Shown here in pieces: positions 27,208-35,817 of a stretch of 64,000 nt of DNA; position 1 is the stretch's first letter, and each line of letters opens with the position of its first letter. The translations under genes were made by a program, and so were the position numbers. The notes under the pieces were generated by a model that was given only the letters and a program-made list of their open reading frames with translations, made no database searches and was not told where the DNA came from. Origin of the DNA: G963676655 sp963676655 (GTDB lineage Bacteria; Verrucomicrobiota; Lentisphaeria; Victivallales; Victivallaceae); contig CAXXKX010000003.1 in assembly GCA_963676655.2 (NCBI GenBank), positions 744,001 to 808,000 on the forward strand, read 5' to 3'.

Positions 27208-28437
27208 ATGTCGAATAAAGATAAAGAAATCCTCAGACAACTGGCGGCGCAGGTTAAAGAAATATCAGAACAGCCGGTAATGGCGGAACGCAGACGGCAA
27301 TGGACTGCGTTAAACGACCTACACTCTGAAAAACCGCTGGTTCTGGTCAGCCCGGAAGGTTCCTGGCGCGAGATAAATACCCGCCTGCCGCTGGAATGTG
27401 AAAATCAAACCGAACGCGGCTTTGAACAATCTCTAAGACAGAAGATCTATCAGTACGAACATATCTGCGATGACTGGCTCATCGACGCCGATTTCGATGT
27501 TCCAGCTGTCATTAACAATTCCGGCTTCGGGGTTGAATTGAAGCGGCATAACTCAGATATGGAAACCGGCGCGTTCAAGTATATTCCGCCGATCACCGAT
27601 CTTGACCGCGATATGGACAAACTGCGCTTCAGGGAAATTTCGATTGAAAAAGCGGTTTCCGATGCCCGTTTTGAATTGGCCCTGGAAGCATTCGGCGATA
27701 TTTTGAATGTGACTCGCAACGCCACCGGTTACTTTTGGACCGTGGGCCTGACCGGGGTCGGCATAAGCCTGATCGGCCTGGAGGAAATGATGCTTTATAT
27801 GTTTGACAATCCTGACGGCCTTAAAAGGTTTATGCAATTTCTGTCTGACGAAATGAGTTATTTCATGGATCAGCTCGAAACGCTGGAAATTCTGGGTTAT
27901 AATAACGGCTGCAACTCAGTCGGCTCCGGCAACATGGGATTGACCAGCGAACTGCCGTCAGAGCGGAATCCGGTTGATGGTCCCGTCAAGTATTCCAATC
28001 TCTGGGGCTTCGGCGAATCCCAGGAAACCGTAGGCGTATCTCCGGAAATGTTTGGAGAATTCATTTTCCCGTACCAGAAACCGCTGCTGGACCGTTTCGG
28101 CCTGACTTATTACGGATGCTGCGAACCGGTCGAGGACCGTTTTACCTATATCAAACAATGCGAAAATCTGCGTTGTATCTCCGTCTCACCCTGGTCGAAC
28201 GTGGAAAAATGCGCCGAACTCTACGGAAAAGATTATGTTATGTGCCATAAACCGAATCCCGGGCTGGTCTGCGTCGATTTTGTTGAGGAAGCCTGTCGCA
28301 AAGAAATCCGCCATGTGCTTGACGCAACCAAAGGGCTAAACGTGATGTTTATCCTGAAAGACACCCACACCATCAGCAATCAACCCGCGCGTTTCAAACG
28401 CTGGGTGGAAATCGTCAGAGAAGAAATCGCAAAATAA
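27208..28437 (+). CDS. URO-D/MtaA-superfamily protein
   Basis: 409 residues; the start at 27208 has GGAG six bases upstream. It has the layout of the uroporphyrinogen decarboxylase/cobalamin methyltransferase superfamily, with the C-terminal segment LRCISVSPWSNVEKCAELYG and final VMFILKDTHTISNQPARFKRW. A GCCEP motif stands where related methyltransferases place Zn ligands. Such proteins are abundant in sugar-degrading loci of Lentisphaerota and Planctomycetota, and their role is not settled. Haem synthesis is unlikely here because no other haem genes are near. It is divergent from an AraC gene. Confidence 0.72.
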   Translation: MSNKDKEILRQLAAQVKEISEQPVMAERRRQWTALNDLHSEKPLVLVSPEGSWREINTRLPLECENQTERGFEQSLRQKIYQYEHICDDWLIDADFDVPAVINNSGFGVELKRHNSDMETGAFKYIPPITDLDRDMDKLRFREISIEKAVSDARFELALEAFGDILNVTRNATGYFWTVGLTGVGISLIGLEEMMLYMFDNPDGLKRFMQFLSDEMSYFMDQLETLEILGYNNGCNSVGSGNMGLTSELPSERNPVDGPVKYSNLWGFGESQETVGVSPEMFGEFIFPYQKPLLDRFGLTYYGCCEPVEDRFTYIKQCENLRCISVSPWSNVEKCAELYGKDYVMCHKPNPGLVCVDFVEEACRKEIRHVLDATKGLNVMFILKDTHTISNQPARFKRWVEIVREEIAK

Positions 28438-28550
28438 ACCTCCGACATCCTGCAAGTTAACAGTCTTCAGTCCACAGTTAACAGCAAAATGCGACATGAA
28501 GAATCCGAGGCCAAGAAATAAGATATAATTCATTAATTAAAAATTGATTA

Positions 28551-28600
28551 CAACTTTTTATTAAATCACTTATTGCTTTTTATTGCTCAGAAAAAATTCA
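28551..28600 (+). repeat. imperfect direct repeat, copy 1, beside the Sel1-repeat gene
   Basis: An AT-rich stretch beginning TTGATTACAACTTTTTATTA recurs, roughly 75 per cent identical by eye, at about 30886-30938 on the other side of the Sel1-repeat gene. Confidence 0.4.
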
Positions 28601-28677
28601 ACCGTTAATCATTTGTTAATTTGCACTGCGCTGGGTTCTCGCCTATATTTCTGTAAACTTGTAAATGGGGTAATAAA

Positions 28678-30738
28678 TCATATTTTTATCTTTAATGATT
28701 TCAATTTTTTCGTTGCCCTGGCATAACCAGCTTCCGATGATTTTATATATAAACTAATCGCTTTATCGTAATCTTTGTTTACTCCATTGCCTTTTAAATA
28801 GCATTCACCCAGATAATACTGGGCTTTTGCATTCCCATGCCGGGCTGACTCTTGAAATAATTTGACCGCTTCCGGGTAATTTCTTGTTACTCCCAAACCT
28901 TTGTAATAAATAACTCCTAAAGCATATTGGCCTTTTGTATTTCCTTTTTTTGCAGCTTTTTGGAACCATTTAAACGCTTCAGGATAACTTTTATCTACTC
29001 CATCTCCTTTGTACAGCATTACCCCAAAGAAATATTGGGCATCAATGTCCCCATGTTTCGCAGCCTTTTTCATCCATTCCGCCCCCTTTGACATATCCCT
29101 TGCAACTCCCCGGCCATAGATATAGCTTTTACCAAGATAATACTGAGAAAAAGCACTTCCCTGCTCAGCGGCTTTCCGGAACCATTTAACGGCCTCCGGA
29201 TAATTTTGCGAAACACCTTTTCCCATGTAATATCTTAATCCAGTAAGCTCCTGACCGGGCCGGAATCCTTTTTCCGCAGATGCTTTAAACCACTCAAAAG
29301 CCTTTTTTTCATCCTTATCGACCCCGTGGCCTCTCGTATAACATACTGCTAAATTAAACATGGCAAATGCATTCCCCCGTTCCGCTGCTTTCACATACCA
29401 CTTAACGGCATTTAGGTAATCTTTAGGCACCCCTTTGCCGCAATAATATAATTTTCCTAAAATAAATTCTGCTTCCGGAATATTATTTACTGCAGCTTTT
29501 CTATACCAATAAATCGCTTTATTTATATCTTTTTCTACACCTCTACCTTTAAAATAACATTCTGCTAAATAGTATTCTGATTTCGCGTGTTCCTGGTCAG
29601 CAGCTTTTTGAAACCAGTTCGAAGCCTTCTGATAATTTTGCTCGACTCCAATACCGTTATAGAATTTCAAGCCTAGAACGTATTGTGCAATGCAATGTCC
29701 TTTTCGGGCTGCTTTTTGAAGCCAATTAATTATTTCGGCCTCATTTATTGGCACTCCGTGCCCTCTCACATGGCATAAAGCCAATGCGTACATCGCTTCC
29801 ACACTCCCTTTTTCCGCTGCTTTTCTATACCATTTGATTGCTTCACGATAATTCTGTTTTACTTCTTCACCGTTGTAATACAACTCCCCAAGAAAAAGTT
29901 GCGCTTCCTGCATATTGTTATCAGCAGCTTTTTTTAACCAGTAAATAGCCTGATCGATATTTTTTTCAGCACCATGCTCTTTGGGATACATATTCACAAA
30001 AGAAAACAATGCCTTATAGTTACTATTATTTGCAATCTGATTGTTAAGCTCGGGAGATTTTTTACCGTCTTTGGATATAATGACTCCGGCATAATATATA
30101 GTACCTAGTATTGCCTGGGATTCAGGATTATTATTTTTCGCTGATTTCTCAAGCCAGTAAATAGCTTTTTGATAGTTTTTCTTAACGCCTTTAATGCCTC
30201 CAAAGTATATTGCACCCAAAGTTTGTTGAGCCTTAGAATCCTCTAGTTCCGCTGCTTTTGTCAGGTATTTTAAACCTTCCTGCTGGTCCGACTTAACTCC
30301 GTGACCACGATAATAACATTTTGCTAAAAGAAAATTTGCATTCCCGTTTTTTTGGATTGCAGCTTTCTTAAGCCACTTAACGGCTTCTTTGTAATCTTGC
30401 TTAATACCAGTTCCGCTGTAATAGCAACGCCCTAAATTTCCCTGTCCTTGGACACTGCCGTTTTCCGCGGCTTTTCTGTACCATTCAAAAGCCTTCGAAA
30501 CATTTTTCTCCGTTCCAATGCCTTTTTCATAGCAGCGTCCCAAAGCCCCAAAAGCCTTAACATCACCTTTTTCAGCCGCCTTTAAGCGGGCGGCAAAGAT
30601 TTCTGTCGGTTTTTTAGTGGATGATGCAAGAGACTCTCCTGCTGCTGACAATCCAAAAGAAAATACCAATAGCATACAGGATAATGACTGTATCAAGCTG
30701 CAAGAATAGTTACTCCTCACTGAATTACACAAAAACAT
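28678..30738 (-). CDS. secreted Sel1-like repeat protein
   Basis: 686 residues with an N-terminal signal peptide (about 1-38) and then about 16 Sel1-like repeats of 36 residues plus a partial one, each of the form A..G...AQ..LG..Y..G.GV..D...A..W..KA. One repeat (near residue 190-265) carries an insert of about 36 residues. These alpha-solenoids bind partner proteins; no catalytic domain is seen. GGGAGG lies 7 bases before the start. Both sides carry an imperfect copy of the same AT-rich sequence. The binding partner is unknown, and no neighbour points to one. Confidence 0.9.
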   Translation of the reverse strand: MFLCNSVRSNYSCSLIQSLSCMLLVFSFGLSAAGESLASSTKKPTEIFAARLKAAEKGDVKAFGALGRCYEKGIGTEKNVSKAFEWYRKAAENGSVQGQGNLGRCYYSGTGIKQDYKEAVKWLKKAAIQKNGNANFLLAKCYYRGHGVKSDQQEGLKYLTKAAELEDSKAQQTLGAIYFGGIKGVKKNYQKAIYWLEKSAKNNNPESQAILGTIYYAGVIISKDGKKSPELNNQIANNSNYKALFSFVNMYPKEHGAEKNIDQAIYWLKKAADNNMQEAQLFLGELYYNGEEVKQNYREAIKWYRKAAEKGSVEAMYALALCHVRGHGVPINEAEIINWLQKAARKGHCIAQYVLGLKFYNGIGVEQNYQKASNWFQKAADQEHAKSEYYLAECYFKGRGVEKDINKAIYWYRKAAVNNIPEAEFILGKLYYCGKGVPKDYLNAVKWYVKAAERGNAFAMFNLAVCYTRGHGVDKDEKKAFEWFKASAEKGFRPGQELTGLRYYMGKGVSQNYPEAVKWFRKAAEQGSAFSQYYLGKSYIYGRGVARDMSKGAEWMKKAAKHGDIDAQYFFGVMLYKGDGVDKSYPEAFKWFQKAAKKGNTKGQYALGVIYYKGLGVTRNYPEAVKLFQESARHGNAKAQYYLGECYLKGNGVNKDYDKAISLYIKSSEAGYARATKKLKSLKIKI

Positions 30739-30788
30739 AAAAAAACCTCCCGGATTGATGCATTTTCAAGTCTATCTCCAAGGCTAAA

Positions 30789-30817
30789 TATAAAGGTTTT
30801 TTCGCATTTTTCTACAA
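30789..30817 (-). promoter_or_regulatory. promoter candidate of the Sel1-repeat gene
   Basis: Read leftward: TTGTAG (30817-30812), 17 bases, TTTATA (30794-30789), about 50 bases before the start codon. A moderate match. Confidence 0.35.
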
Positions 30818-30885
30818 TCCACGCAAAAAAATTTACTCAGGCTGAACCAGAGCCTAAATCACTAGGCATAATTCACTGATTTCAA

Positions 30886-30938
30886 AGTGATTACAATTTT
30901 TTAATAAATTACATACTGCTTATTTATTCTATTGAAAA
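30886..30938 (+). repeat. imperfect direct repeat, copy 2, beside the Sel1-repeat gene
   Basis: The segment beginning GTGATTACAATTTTTTAATA matches the copy at 28551-28600 in the same orientation. Confidence 0.4.
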
Positions 30939-31010
30939 AGTGCAGAATATAGTGAAACAAGTCGATGATCTTTTTGGATATGTTCAACTTTTTCGTTGCG
31001 CTCCCGGTTT

Positions 31011-31892
31011 TCAGCTTTTGATGAATTCGCGGGGAGAGGAGCCGATGACGTTGCGGAAAGTACGGCTGAATACGGCCGGAGAGGAGAAGCCGGTTTTTTC
31101 AGCGACATCCGAGATCATGTAATTACCGCTGTTGAGCATATCGACCGCGCGATTGATTCTGGCGTTGCGAATGTACTCGCCGGGACCGCAGCCGATATAA
31201 CGGGAGAACAACACCGACAGATAACCTTCGGAAATCCCGTGTTCAACCGCCAGTTGATGAATCGTCAGCGGCTCGGAAATATGATGGTTAATATAACCGC
31301 AAATCCTCTCAAGCATCATCATTTTGGTATCCCGGATAACCGGTTCACCGGCCGGACTTAGGCGGGCGATGTCACGCATCTCATTCACCAGACAGTTGAC
31401 GCAGGCGGAGAGCTTCAGCGACAGCGATTGCAGCGGCGTTTTTTCATATTCCAAATAGGTTTCCAGAATCTCCATAATCAGTGAATAACTGAATTTTGAA
31501 GCGGTCACCGGACGACTGCGTAATTCCGCCGGAATCGGTTCTATTTCATCAAAAGTGATCACCAGCCAGCGGTAATTTTTCTCGCAGGCGGTATAATAGT
31601 GGAATTGAAACGGAAATAGCAGCAGCAGGGAATCTTTTACCAGATCGAACATTTCATCATTAATGCAGACCCGGCCCGGGCCTTCCAACACCAGGTTCAA
31701 AACATAGCGGCGATGATAAAGATTATGTGCTTCCGCCCGGATCTGCTGATTGGGCCAGCGATAAACCATCTGAATATTATCCGGCGGCTTAATGCTTGAC
31801 TGAGTTTTGATCGCGTTATAATAATCACCCGGTTCCCGCAGTCGTTCAGCGGTTTTACTTATTTCTAAAGCAATTTTCCGTTTTTGTTCCAT
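31011..31892 (-). CDS. AraC-family regulator, cassette 3
   Basis: 293 residues: an N-terminal cupin-like sensor (about 45-130) and a C-terminal double helix-turn-helix (LTIHQLAVEHGISEGYLSVLFSRYIG and YMISDVAEKTGFSSPAVFSRTFRNVIGSSPREF). GGAGAA lies 13 bases before the start. It is divergent from the aldolase gene at 32031, with repeated TTGCAAA boxes between them, so it very probably controls the cassette 3 operon in response to a sugar-derived signal. Confidence 0.9.
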   Translation of the reverse strand: MEQKRKIALEISKTAERLREPGDYYNAIKTQSSIKPPDNIQMVYRWPNQQIRAEAHNLYHRRYVLNLVLEGPGRVCINDEMFDLVKDSLLLLFPFQFHYYTACEKNYRWLVITFDEIEPIPAELRSRPVTASKFSYSLIMEILETYLEYEKTPLQSLSLKLSACVNCLVNEMRDIARLSPAGEPVIRDTKMMMLERICGYINHHISEPLTIHQLAVEHGISEGYLSVLFSRYIGCGPGEYIRNARINRAVDMLNSGNYMISDVAEKTGFSSPAVFSRTFRNVIGSSPREFIKS

Positions 31893-31921
31893 GTGACTAA
31901 TATAATTCTCCAGATTATAAA

Positions 31922-31966
31922 TTGCAAAGTTTTTGTATTATTTTGCAAACATAAAAGTATTGCACA
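31922..31966. promoter_or_regulatory. repeated TTGCAAA boxes, AraC operator candidate
   Basis: TTGCAAA occurs at 31922-31928 and 31943-31949, exactly 21 bases (two helical turns) apart; a related TTGCACA at 31960 forms the -35 region of the rightward promoter. In-phase direct repeats abutting a -35 box are the usual AraC-family activation layout. Confidence 0.5.
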
Positions 31967-31988
31967 AAGCGAATGAATCAGGTATACT
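31960..31988 (+). promoter_or_regulatory. promoter of the cassette 3 operon
   Basis: TTGCAC (31960-31965), 17 bases, TATACT (31983-31988), 42 bases before the aldolase start. Confidence 0.55.
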
Positions 31989-32030
31989 CTATTTAGAAAC
32001 AACAGTTTTACCAGGAAGATCGGCAAAAAA

Positions 32031-32984
32031 ATGAATAACAACACACTTTGCGATAACTTAACAAAAAAAGCGGAAATAACGCCCCAAAATTTACCGGACG
32101 GCGTCTGGCCAGTTGTTTTAACGCCATTTCACGATGACGGCAAAATTGACTGGCGGGGATATGAAGCGCTGCTGGACTGGTATCAGACTCATGACTGCGC
32201 CGGCCTTTTCGCGGTGTGTCTGTCCAGCGAACTTTATTATTTAAGTAAAGCAGAGCAACTGGAACTGGCAACACGTGCCCGGAAGCAACTCGATATTCCC
32301 GTTGTCGCCGCCGGATATCTGGGCGACAGCAAAGCGGAAAAACTGGACTCGATCAAGCAAATGTCCGATACCGGAGTTGACGCGGTAATTATCCCGGTCT
32401 GCAAGATTGTCCCGCAAGATGCCGACGACGTTACCTTAGTTGCTGAAATCGAGGATATTTTACAGCATACAAACGGTATCGACCTGGGACTTTACGAATG
32501 CCCGGAACCTTATCATCGTCTGCTTACTCCTGAAGTTTTATCCGTCTGTGCCGAATCCGGCCGCTTCAAGTTCCTCAAAGACACCTGCTGCAACGGCGAA
32601 ATCATCAAAAACAAAATCGCCGTATGCAAGAACACCCCTCTGAAAATATTTGATGCTTATATTCATAATCTTTTGACAACGCTGAAGCTCGGAGGTGCCG
32701 GTTTTAACGGCCTCGCGGCAAGTTTTTTCCCGGAAATGCTAAACAAAATGGTCCGCTGTTACGCTGACGACCCGGAAAAAGCGGCGGAAATTCAAAATCT
32801 CGTCAGCGTCGGCCAGAGCGTCATCAGCAACAAATATCCGGCCTGTGCCAAATATTTTCTCAATCTCCGCGGAGTAGAGATCAAACCGCACTGTCGCAAC
32901 GGCTGCGCGGAACTGACAGAGCCGGACATCGCCATACTCAAAGCACTCAAAACATTAGTCGATAGTTGGAACAGAAATTATTAA
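32031..32984 (+). CDS. DapA/NanA-family Schiff-base aldolase
   Basis: 317 residues with the DHDPS/N-acetylneuraminate-lyase barrel: VWPVVLTPFHDDGKIDW at the start, Tyr155 (LGLYECP) and Lys183 (FKFLKDT) as the Schiff-base Lys. Members cleave or form 2-keto acids (dihydrodipicolinate synthase, sialic acid lyase, KDG aldolase). In a sugar cassette with an SSS symporter and an oxidoreductase, breakdown of a 2-keto-3-deoxy sugar acid or sialic acid is likelier than lysine synthesis. Residues 55-75 (CAGLFAVCLSSELYYLS) differ from the usual GT-GE-x-x-L loop, so substrate specificity may be unusual. Confidence 0.83.
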   Translation: MNNNTLCDNLTKKAEITPQNLPDGVWPVVLTPFHDDGKIDWRGYEALLDWYQTHDCAGLFAVCLSSELYYLSKAEQLELATRARKQLDIPVVAAGYLGDSKAEKLDSIKQMSDTGVDAVIIPVCKIVPQDADDVTLVAEIEDILQHTNGIDLGLYECPEPYHRLLTPEVLSVCAESGRFKFLKDTCCNGEIIKNKIAVCKNTPLKIFDAYIHNLLTTLKLGGAGFNGLAASFFPEMLNKMVRCYADDPEKAAEIQNLVSVGQSVISNKYPACAKYFLNLRGVEIKPHCRNGCAELTEPDIAILKALKTLVDSWNRNY

Positions 32985-33003
32985 CAAAAACGGAGGCAGA
33001 AAA

Positions 33004-33732
33004 ATGAGAAGACAAGAAACCGCAAAATGTAATTTCACCCTGATTGAATTGCTCGTGGTGATCGCGATCATCGCGATCCTTGCCAGCATGCTGATGCCCG
33101 CTCTCGGAAAAGCCCGGGAAAAAGCGAAGACCATTAAATGCATCAACAACTTGAAACAATGCATGACCTCCACCATGCTCTATATGGATGACGCCGACCG
33201 CTGGCGTCCAAACGACGGCGATACAGACACCGGATCATGGGGGAAAAACCTGTTCGACAATGGTTATTTGACCGTCCGGCAGGCAATGAGCTGTCCGAAT
33301 GACTCTATCTACAAAGGCGGCGCCGGCTCCTGGGGCAGAACCTACGGCTCATACGCGGTTTCATCCGGCTTTATCAATATGAAAGAGAATAAATACCGCC
33401 GGGTCATGCCGTCAAAACTATTGATCTACGCCGACGCTATCAGAAACTGGACCACTTTTCCCCGCATGACAATGTGGCGCATGAACAACAATCCGTCTTC
33501 ATCGTGGGGCGCGGTCGCGCTGATCCACGACTTAAAAACATCCGGAATGGCAATGTATGACGGTCACGCAAAAATGATCACCCGGGGCGAAATGACCGGA
33601 ACCAGCCCGCATTACAATGACGCGAAAGTATTGTTCGGCTTCAACATCACCATGTCCGGAATCGACCGTTTCACTCCGATTAAGCTGATTCTCTATCCAA
33701 CCGAAGAAGACGGCTCCATTACCATCAACTGA
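33004..33732 (+). CDS. pseudopilin-like protein (cassette 3)
   Basis: 242 residues; GGAGG precedes the start. The N-terminus MRRQETAKCNFTLIELLVV has +1 Phe and +5 Glu with Asn before the cleavage site, then the hydrophobic helix and KAREKAKTIKCINNLKQC. The globular domain (WGKNLFDNGYLTVRQAMSCPND, SKLLIYADAIR, GMAMYDGHAKM) is clearly paralogous to the first 230 residues of the fusion protein encoded 100 bases downstream. The two are probably products of one tandem duplication. Confidence 0.87.
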   Translation: MRRQETAKCNFTLIELLVVIAIIAILASMLMPALGKAREKAKTIKCINNLKQCMTSTMLYMDDADRWRPNDGDTDTGSWGKNLFDNGYLTVRQAMSCPNDSIYKGGAGSWGRTYGSYAVSSGFINMKENKYRRVMPSKLLIYADAIRNWTTFPRMTMWRMNNNPSSSWGAVALIHDLKTSGMAMYDGHAKMITRGEMTGTSPHYNDAKVLFGFNITMSGIDRFTPIKLILYPTEEDGSITIN

Positions 33733-33832
33733 TAATCAAATATTTAAACATAAAAAGCGGTCAAGCTTATCTATAGAATTGCAGACAACAATTAAATTTC
33801 AAAGACCGCAATAAACTTGAGTTAGAATAACT

Positions 33833-35797
33833 ATGATTATAAGCTTTAAAAAACATAAATTCACCTTTCCTGAACTGGTTGTGGTACTGTTCGTCTGTAT
33901 GATCTGCGCCCTGATGCTGCCGGCGGCCCTGGCCGGAATCGCCAAACTCAGCGACAGCGCGCAATGCCGCGACAACTTGAAGAAATGTTACGACGCAACC
34001 ATTCAATATATGAACGACCATAACGGCTGGCGGATCAATGACGCACGCAACGGACGCCAAGGCGAATGGGGCCGGGTTCTTTCGGAAACCGGCTATCTCA
34101 AAGACCGCCGGGCCATGAATTGTCCTAATGATAAATCGGCGGCGAAACTCGACTGGAGCAATACTTACGGTTCATGGATCTCGAACTCACGCGGCATCAA
34201 CATGAAGTCGCCGAATTTCAGCCAGGTTCCTCCGGCAAAACTGCTGGTCTATGCCGACACCTTCCGCTGCGATGACAAAGTAGTTCCCAGACGCTCCATA
34301 AATAAACTCAACGGCAACCCGACCGGTCCGCATCACGGCATCGTGACCTTTATGCACGGAGGCGGCAAGGCCGGGGTGATCATGTATGACGGCAGCGCGA
34401 AAATGGCGGAAGCAAACGACTTTTCCGGTGCTCCGCCGGCTTACCAGAACGCCCAAATCGTCCTGGAACGTCTGCCAAACAAACGCTTCCGCCCAATCCA
34501 GCGGGTGCAGACTTACACCGGAGCCTCGTATCTGGTCGCCGGAACAGCTTTGAAAACGGATATGGCAAAGAAAAATCCGATCCCGGTTTCGACGGCAGTG
34601 AAAAGCGGCAAACTGGCCTACAAAGGCGAAAACCGCAACGGTTACAAGGTGCTTGACATGTGGCAGTGCCCGATGCCCGACCCGAAAAAGAAGAATTCCG
34701 GTTATCCGCAGATTCCCGGTGTGAAAAGATCGGTTATCTATAAAGGAAACTGGAAGAACGGCGGCTATAATCACCATTCGAATATGTATAAATACAACGG
34801 CATGATTTATACCTCCTGGAGCAATCAGCCTTACGGCGAAGACTGTCCCGGACAACGGGTTCTGTACGCCACGTCTAAAGACGGCCTGACCTGGAGCGAG
34901 CCCAAAGAACTCTTTCCGCCGCCGGTAAAAGTGGCAGACCGCAAAGGCGAAGGACCGTTTCTGGCTTCCAGCGGCTTCTTTGTCTGGAAAGGCCGACTCT
35001 TCGGCCGGGCCAGCGGACACCAGAAATTGTACTGGACCAGCAAAGACGGCTCCTCCCGCAATCCCTATTACGACAAGGTTCATATCTACCCGAAAATGGC
35101 GCACTACAGTTATATTTGCCGGGAAATCAAGCCTGACGGCTCTCTGGGTAAAATATTTGTCTACGGCAACAATCCGCCGAAGGCTGATTACCCGATCATG
35201 GCGCAAAAGGAATTCGCCCCGGACTTTGTCATGCCGAACAGCGGCTTACAGAACTTGAAAGTTCAGGGCCCTGACACCCAACGCCTCTGCGAACCGACTC
35301 CGTACAAGACCAAAGACGGCAAATTCGGGCTACTGCTTCGCGACGATAATTTTTCTCACCGGAAATACGCCAGCTTTTCGAAGGACGGCAAAAACTGGCC
35401 GGTCGCCGAACCGACCAATATCCCGGACTCTCCAAGTTTCACCATCGCTTTGTCCGGTTCCGACGGCAGCGTGTTGTTTATCGGCAACCACATGGCTCCG
35501 AGATTTGATATAGCCAGTCCGCGACACTACGGCCGCGACCCCTTGATGATCTCCTATAGTCCGGACGGCTACAAACTGGTCAAAAGCTGGTCCATCAGCA
35601 GCGGTCCGCATAAATATACGATTCCGCGCGAACAGGTTTTCGGACGCGGCGGCGGCGCGCAGTATCCAACCGCGATGATTGAAAACGGCAAGGCATACGT
35701 CATGTATTCCTCGGGCAAAGAGGATATTCTCATGGCGGTGTTCCCGATCTCCGCCATCGGCGCGGATCCCCAAGTCACCTATAAACGAATTCGATAA
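33833..35797 (+). CDS. fusion of a pseudopilin with a BNR/sialidase-like domain
   Basis: 654 residues in one uninterrupted frame. Residues 1-230 are a pseudopilin: KHKFTFPELVVVLFVCMICALML has +1 Phe (10) and +5 Glu (14), Lys before the cleavage site and an unusual Pro at +4; the globular part matches the product of 33004 (e.g. MNCPND, PAKLLVYADTFR, H175 to DG187). After a linker (about 231-300), residues 310-654 form a BNR domain with SKDGLTWSEPKEL and SKDGKNWPVAEP, closely similar to the free BNR protein at 25103 (DCPGQRVLYATS). If processed like a pilin, the BNR domain would be held on the outer face of the inner membrane or displayed on a fibre. Confidence 0.87.
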   Translation: MIISFKKHKFTFPELVVVLFVCMICALMLPAALAGIAKLSDSAQCRDNLKKCYDATIQYMNDHNGWRINDARNGRQGEWGRVLSETGYLKDRRAMNCPNDKSAAKLDWSNTYGSWISNSRGINMKSPNFSQVPPAKLLVYADTFRCDDKVVPRRSINKLNGNPTGPHHGIVTFMHGGGKAGVIMYDGSAKMAEANDFSGAPPAYQNAQIVLERLPNKRFRPIQRVQTYTGASYLVAGTALKTDMAKKNPIPVSTAVKSGKLAYKGENRNGYKVLDMWQCPMPDPKKKNSGYPQIPGVKRSVIYKGNWKNGGYNHHSNMYKYNGMIYTSWSNQPYGEDCPGQRVLYATSKDGLTWSEPKELFPPPVKVADRKGEGPFLASSGFFVWKGRLFGRASGHQKLYWTSKDGSSRNPYYDKVHIYPKMAHYSYICREIKPDGSLGKIFVYGNNPPKADYPIMAQKEFAPDFVMPNSGLQNLKVQGPDTQRLCEPTPYKTKDGKFGLLLRDDNFSHRKYASFSKDGKNWPVAEPTNIPDSPSFTIALSGSDGSVLFIGNHMAPRFDIASPRHYGRDPLMISYSPDGYKLVKSWSISSGPHKYTIPREQVFGRGGGAQYPTAMIENGKAYVMYSSGKEDILMAVFPISAIGADPQVTYKRIR

Positions 35798-35817
35798 CCC
35801 AACCCGGTTTGACTACA

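Noticed and set aside
28678..30738. Regular period of about 108 bases that could suggest a CRISPR array or satellite
   Set aside because: The period equals 36 codons and encodes Sel1-like repeats in one open frame; the DNA units are diverged and there are no spacers.
34187..35206. Leftward open frame of 339 codons opposite the fusion gene
   Set aside because: Antisense shadow of the BNR and pseudopilin coding sequence; no ribosome site and no family motif.
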